A DNA stretch of 6,390 nucleotides from Actinomycetota bacterium (GTDB lineage Bacteria; Actinomycetota; Thermoleophilia; Miltoncostaeales; Miltoncostaeaceae). Every line of letters begins with the position of its first letter. The stretch's first letter is position 1. The stretch is from the NCBI GenBank assembly GCA_005788075.1, contig SXZC01000017.1, positions 1 to 6,390 of the forward strand, given 5' to 3'. The notes below the pieces were generated by a model. It did no database searches. It saw nothing but the letters and a program-made list of their open reading frames with translations, and was not told the DNA's origin. Positions 5,632 through 6,390 of the stretch are shown piece after piece. Position numbers and translations under genes: made by a program.

Positions 5632-5883
5632 TCAGGCCGTGGCGGAGGCCGGGCCGGTGGCCACCACGATGCGGCCGTTCACCTCGTCCAACTGCCCGCG
5701 GACGATGCACATGCCGAGCGCGCTCAGCACGCGGTCGGGCTCGGGCAGCGGCGCGCCCGGATCCATCTCGGCCAGGCGCGCGGCCACGGCCGCCCAGAGC
5801 ACGCTGCGCGGGATGCCGCCGGGGACCGCCGCCACCTCGAGCACGGCGATCTCCACGAGGTCGGGTGTGAGTGCCCTTGCCAT
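5632..5883 (-). CDS. 83-residue protein of unknown function, possible winged helix
   Basis: A small, mildly acidic protein, MARALTPDLVEIAVLEVAAV onwards, not recognised as a named family. It has a helix (about 6-19), then IPRSVLWAAVAARLAEM (24-40), PDRVLSALGMCIVRGQL (49-65) and the short strand pair DEVNGRIVVATG (66-77). A helix-helix-hairpin order ending in L..G.L.E..GRIVV resembles the wing of a winged-helix domain; this is inference from pattern only. Amino-acid composition and the reading of codon third positions support real coding. The ATG at 5883 has a TACGGT -10 candidate 9 nt upstream and no Shine-Dalgarno sequence. It is the first gene of a likely two-gene operon with the HTH/coiled-coil gene, so it may work with DNA or with that protein. 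Confidence 0.62.
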   Translation of the reverse strand: MARALTPDLVEIAVLEVAAVPGGIPRSVLWAAVAARLAEMDPGAPLPEPDRVLSALGMCIVRGQLDEVNGRIVVATGPASATA

Positions 5884-5892
5884 GGACGCGGC

Positions 5893-5922
5893 ACCGTAGG
5901 CGCCTGGGCGCGCCTTTGCCAG
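5893..5922 (-). promoter_or_regulatory. Candidate promoter of the two-gene minus-strand operon
   Basis: On the minus strand CTGGCA (5922-5917) and TACGGT (5898-5893) are separated by 18 bp. The -10 ends 9 nt before the ATG at 5883, giving a leader of about 2-3 nt. This is the only start in the window with a fair -35 match. Confidence 0.4.
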
Positions 5923-5957
5923 AGCCGGAATGGCCGCGATGACGGGAATTCCGTTGC

Positions 5958-5983
5958 CTCAACCCTCAAGTTGAGATTGAGGG
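5958..5983. promoter_or_regulatory. Nested CTCAA/TTGAG dyad, MerR/SoxR-like operator candidate
   Basis: The stretch holds CTCAA at 5958 and 5965 and TTGAG at 5971 and 5977. The best dyad is CCCTCAA (5963-5969) with TTGAGGG (5977-5983) around 7 bp; inside it CTCAAGTTGAG (5965-5975) is a perfect odd palindrome. It resembles MerR-family sites such as the SoxR box (CCTCAAGTTAACTTGAGG), with one extra base in the centre. It is AT-richer than its surroundings and lies about 75 bp upstream of the start of the small two-gene operon, whose second gene encodes a MerR-like HTH. Confidence 0.5.
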
Positions 5984-5984
5984 T

Positions 5985-6013
5985 GTGACTGTCACCCCCG
6001 GGGTGACCGTCAC
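5985..6013. repeat. 29-bp near-perfect palindrome with two GTGAC-N-GTCAC units
   Basis: The left arm GTGACTGTCACCCC (5985-5998) and right arm GGGGTGACCGTCAC (6000-6013) match as inverted repeats at 13 of 14 positions. Each arm also holds its own odd palindrome: GTGACTGTCAC (5985-5995) and GGTGACCGTCACC (6002-6014), with centres 18 bp apart. It begins 5 nt past the stop of the 65-residue minus-strand gene, so its RNA hairpin could end that transcript. The double symmetry also suits a site for two protein dimers. There is no T-run. Confidence 0.5.
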
Positions 6014-6018
6014 CGGGG

Positions 6019-6216
6019 TCAGCGCTCCGGTGGGCTGCACGAGGGGCGCGGGCGGGGGCGCGCGGGGGCCCCGGCGCGCTCGGCCGCGAGCTCCACGAGC
6101 CAGCGTGACTCCTCGTCGATCACCTCGGCGGTCACGGAGCCGTCCGGGGCCCGTGAAATGCGGCCGGCCACCTCGCCACGCGCATTGCGAATGATGATCT
6201 CGGGCGCGTCGGGCAC
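6019..6216 (-). CDS. 65-residue protein of unknown function
   Basis: A small protein reading MPDAPEIIIRNARGEVAGRI and then SRAPDGSVTAEVIDEESRWLVELAAERAG, followed by an Ala/Pro/Arg-rich tail (RPRPRPSCSPPER). The first half looks like alternating beta strands (EIIIRNARGEVAGRI, SVTAEVI), and EESRWLVELAAERAG looks like a helix. I do not recognise the family. The GTG start at 6216 is supported by TACCGT (minus strand 6228-6223) ending 6 nt upstream. It is divergent from the response regulator with only 41 bp between starts, so the two promoters overlap. The Pro/Arg-rich end could mean that the real domain stops near residue 50. The ORF is short, so I hold this call with moderate confidence. Confidence 0.55.
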   Translation of the reverse strand: MPDAPEIIIRNARGEVAGRISRAPDGSVTAEVIDEESRWLVELAAERAGAPARPRPRPSCSPPER

Positions 6217-6222
6217 GCCCTG

Positions 6223-6228
6223 ACGGTA
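6223..6228 (-). promoter_or_regulatory. -10 element of the 65-residue gene, leaderless spacing
   Basis: The minus strand reads TACCGT, ending 6 nt before the GTG at 6216. These bases also lie where a -35 for the divergent response-regulator promoter would be (17 bp before 6246). Confidence 0.42.
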
Positions 6229-6245
6229 TCGCGGTGGCGCGGCGG

Positions 6246-6251
6246 TAGGCT
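6246..6251 (+). promoter_or_regulatory. -10 element of the response-regulator gene, leaderless spacing
   Basis: TAGGCT ends 6 nt before the ATG at 6258. The GGAAG at 6252-6256 is only 1 nt from the ATG and too close to act as a ribosome binding site, so leaderless translation is the better reading. Confidence 0.45.
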
Positions 6252-6257
6252 GGAAGC

Positions 6258-6390
6258 ATGGTGCGCATCCTGATCACCGACGATCACGCAGTGCTCCGAT
6301 CGGGCCTGCGGCTGCTGCTCGATCGCGAGGACGACCTCGAGGTGGTGGGCGAGGCCACGAGCGCCGAGGAGGCCCTCGCGGCCACCGCGG
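6258..6390 (+). CDS. Response regulator, receiver-domain start (partial, NarL/LuxR-type likely)
   Basis: The first 44 residues of a two-component response regulator that continues past the window. MVRILITDDHAVLRSGLRLL gives the first beta strand, the acidic pair D8-D9 that binds Mg2+ near the phosphoacceptor, and the first helix. DLEVVGEATSAEEAL gives the second strand and helix. The DDHAVLR.GLR.LL pattern is characteristic of NarL/FixJ (LuxR-type) regulators. The phosphoacceptor Asp and the output domain lie outside the window, so the class is inferred. The ATG at 6258 is supported by the TAGGCT hexamer 6 nt upstream. The sensor kinase is not visible here. Confidence 0.9.
   Translation, partial: MVRILITDDHAVLRSGLRLLLDREDDLEVVGEATSAEEALAATA

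Noticed and set aside
5594..5962. Upstream extension of the HTH/coiled-coil ORF to a TTG at 5962
   Set aside because: The extension overlaps the 83-residue gene on the same strand and is Arg/Gly/Ala-rich without structure.
5985..6194. Plus-strand 69-codon ORF starting VTVTPGVTVT
   Set aside because: The repeat in the protein only reflects the DNA palindrome, and the rest is Arg/Pro-rich shadow of the minus-strand small gene.
1..6390. Mobile element, defence system or CRISPR array
   Set aside because: No transposase, integrase, long terminal repeats, tandem repeats or known defence domains were found. The excisionase-like HTH alone is not enough to claim a mobile element.

Overview
This GC-rich window (about 70% by eye) looks like chromosomal DNA of an actinomycetote-type bacterium, possibly from the Thermoleophilia; the lineage is inferred from style, not proven. 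The reasons are strong G/C at third codon positions, frequent GTG starts, almost no Shine-Dalgarno sequences, and a recurrent TAnnnT hexamer 6-9 nt before start codons, as expected for leaderless transcripts. No tRNA, rRNA, CRISPR array, insertion sequence or phage structural gene was seen.

Layout, left to right. (1) 1-387, minus: N-terminal part of an MMPL/RND-type membrane transporter that runs off the window. It is divergent from (2) 485-1132, plus: a TetR-family repressor with a WHG C-terminal domain. A 12-bp-arm inverted repeat between them (413-445) is the likely operator. (3) 1255-2361, plus: a membrane-anchored, purple-acid-phosphatase-like metallophosphoesterase. It overlaps by GTGA (4) 2358-2654, plus: a small membrane protein of unknown role. 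(5) 2660-3061, minus: an exported CopC-like copper-binding protein, convergent with (4) and divergent from (6). (6) 3122-3769, plus: a lipoprotein cyclophilin (peptidyl-prolyl isomerase), again overlapping by GTGA (7) 3766-4641, plus: an alpha/beta hydrolase with the complete residue set of fluoroacetate/haloacetate dehalogenases. (8) 4652-5122, plus: a DUF6790-like membrane protein. (9) 5159-5593, minus: a protein with a MerR/excisionase-like helix-turn-helix followed by a coiled coil. It lies downstream of (10) 5632-5883, minus: an 83-residue unknown that may be a winged helix. (11) 6019-6216, minus: a 65-residue unknown. It is divergent, across only 41 bp, from (12) 6258-6390, plus: the start of a response regulator.

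The genes form several small transcription units, not one pathway. The clearest functional pairing is transporter plus TetR repressor. The cyclophilin-dehalogenase and phosphoesterase-membrane protein pairs are translationally coupled. The least explained part is 5159-6013. There, two small genes with DNA-binding-like features lie below a 56-bp stretch holding two unrelated dyads: a MerR/SoxR-like CTCAA/TTGAG repeat and a 29-bp palindrome made of two GTGAC-N-GTCAC units. I see no convincing new multi-gene defence or biosynthetic system.
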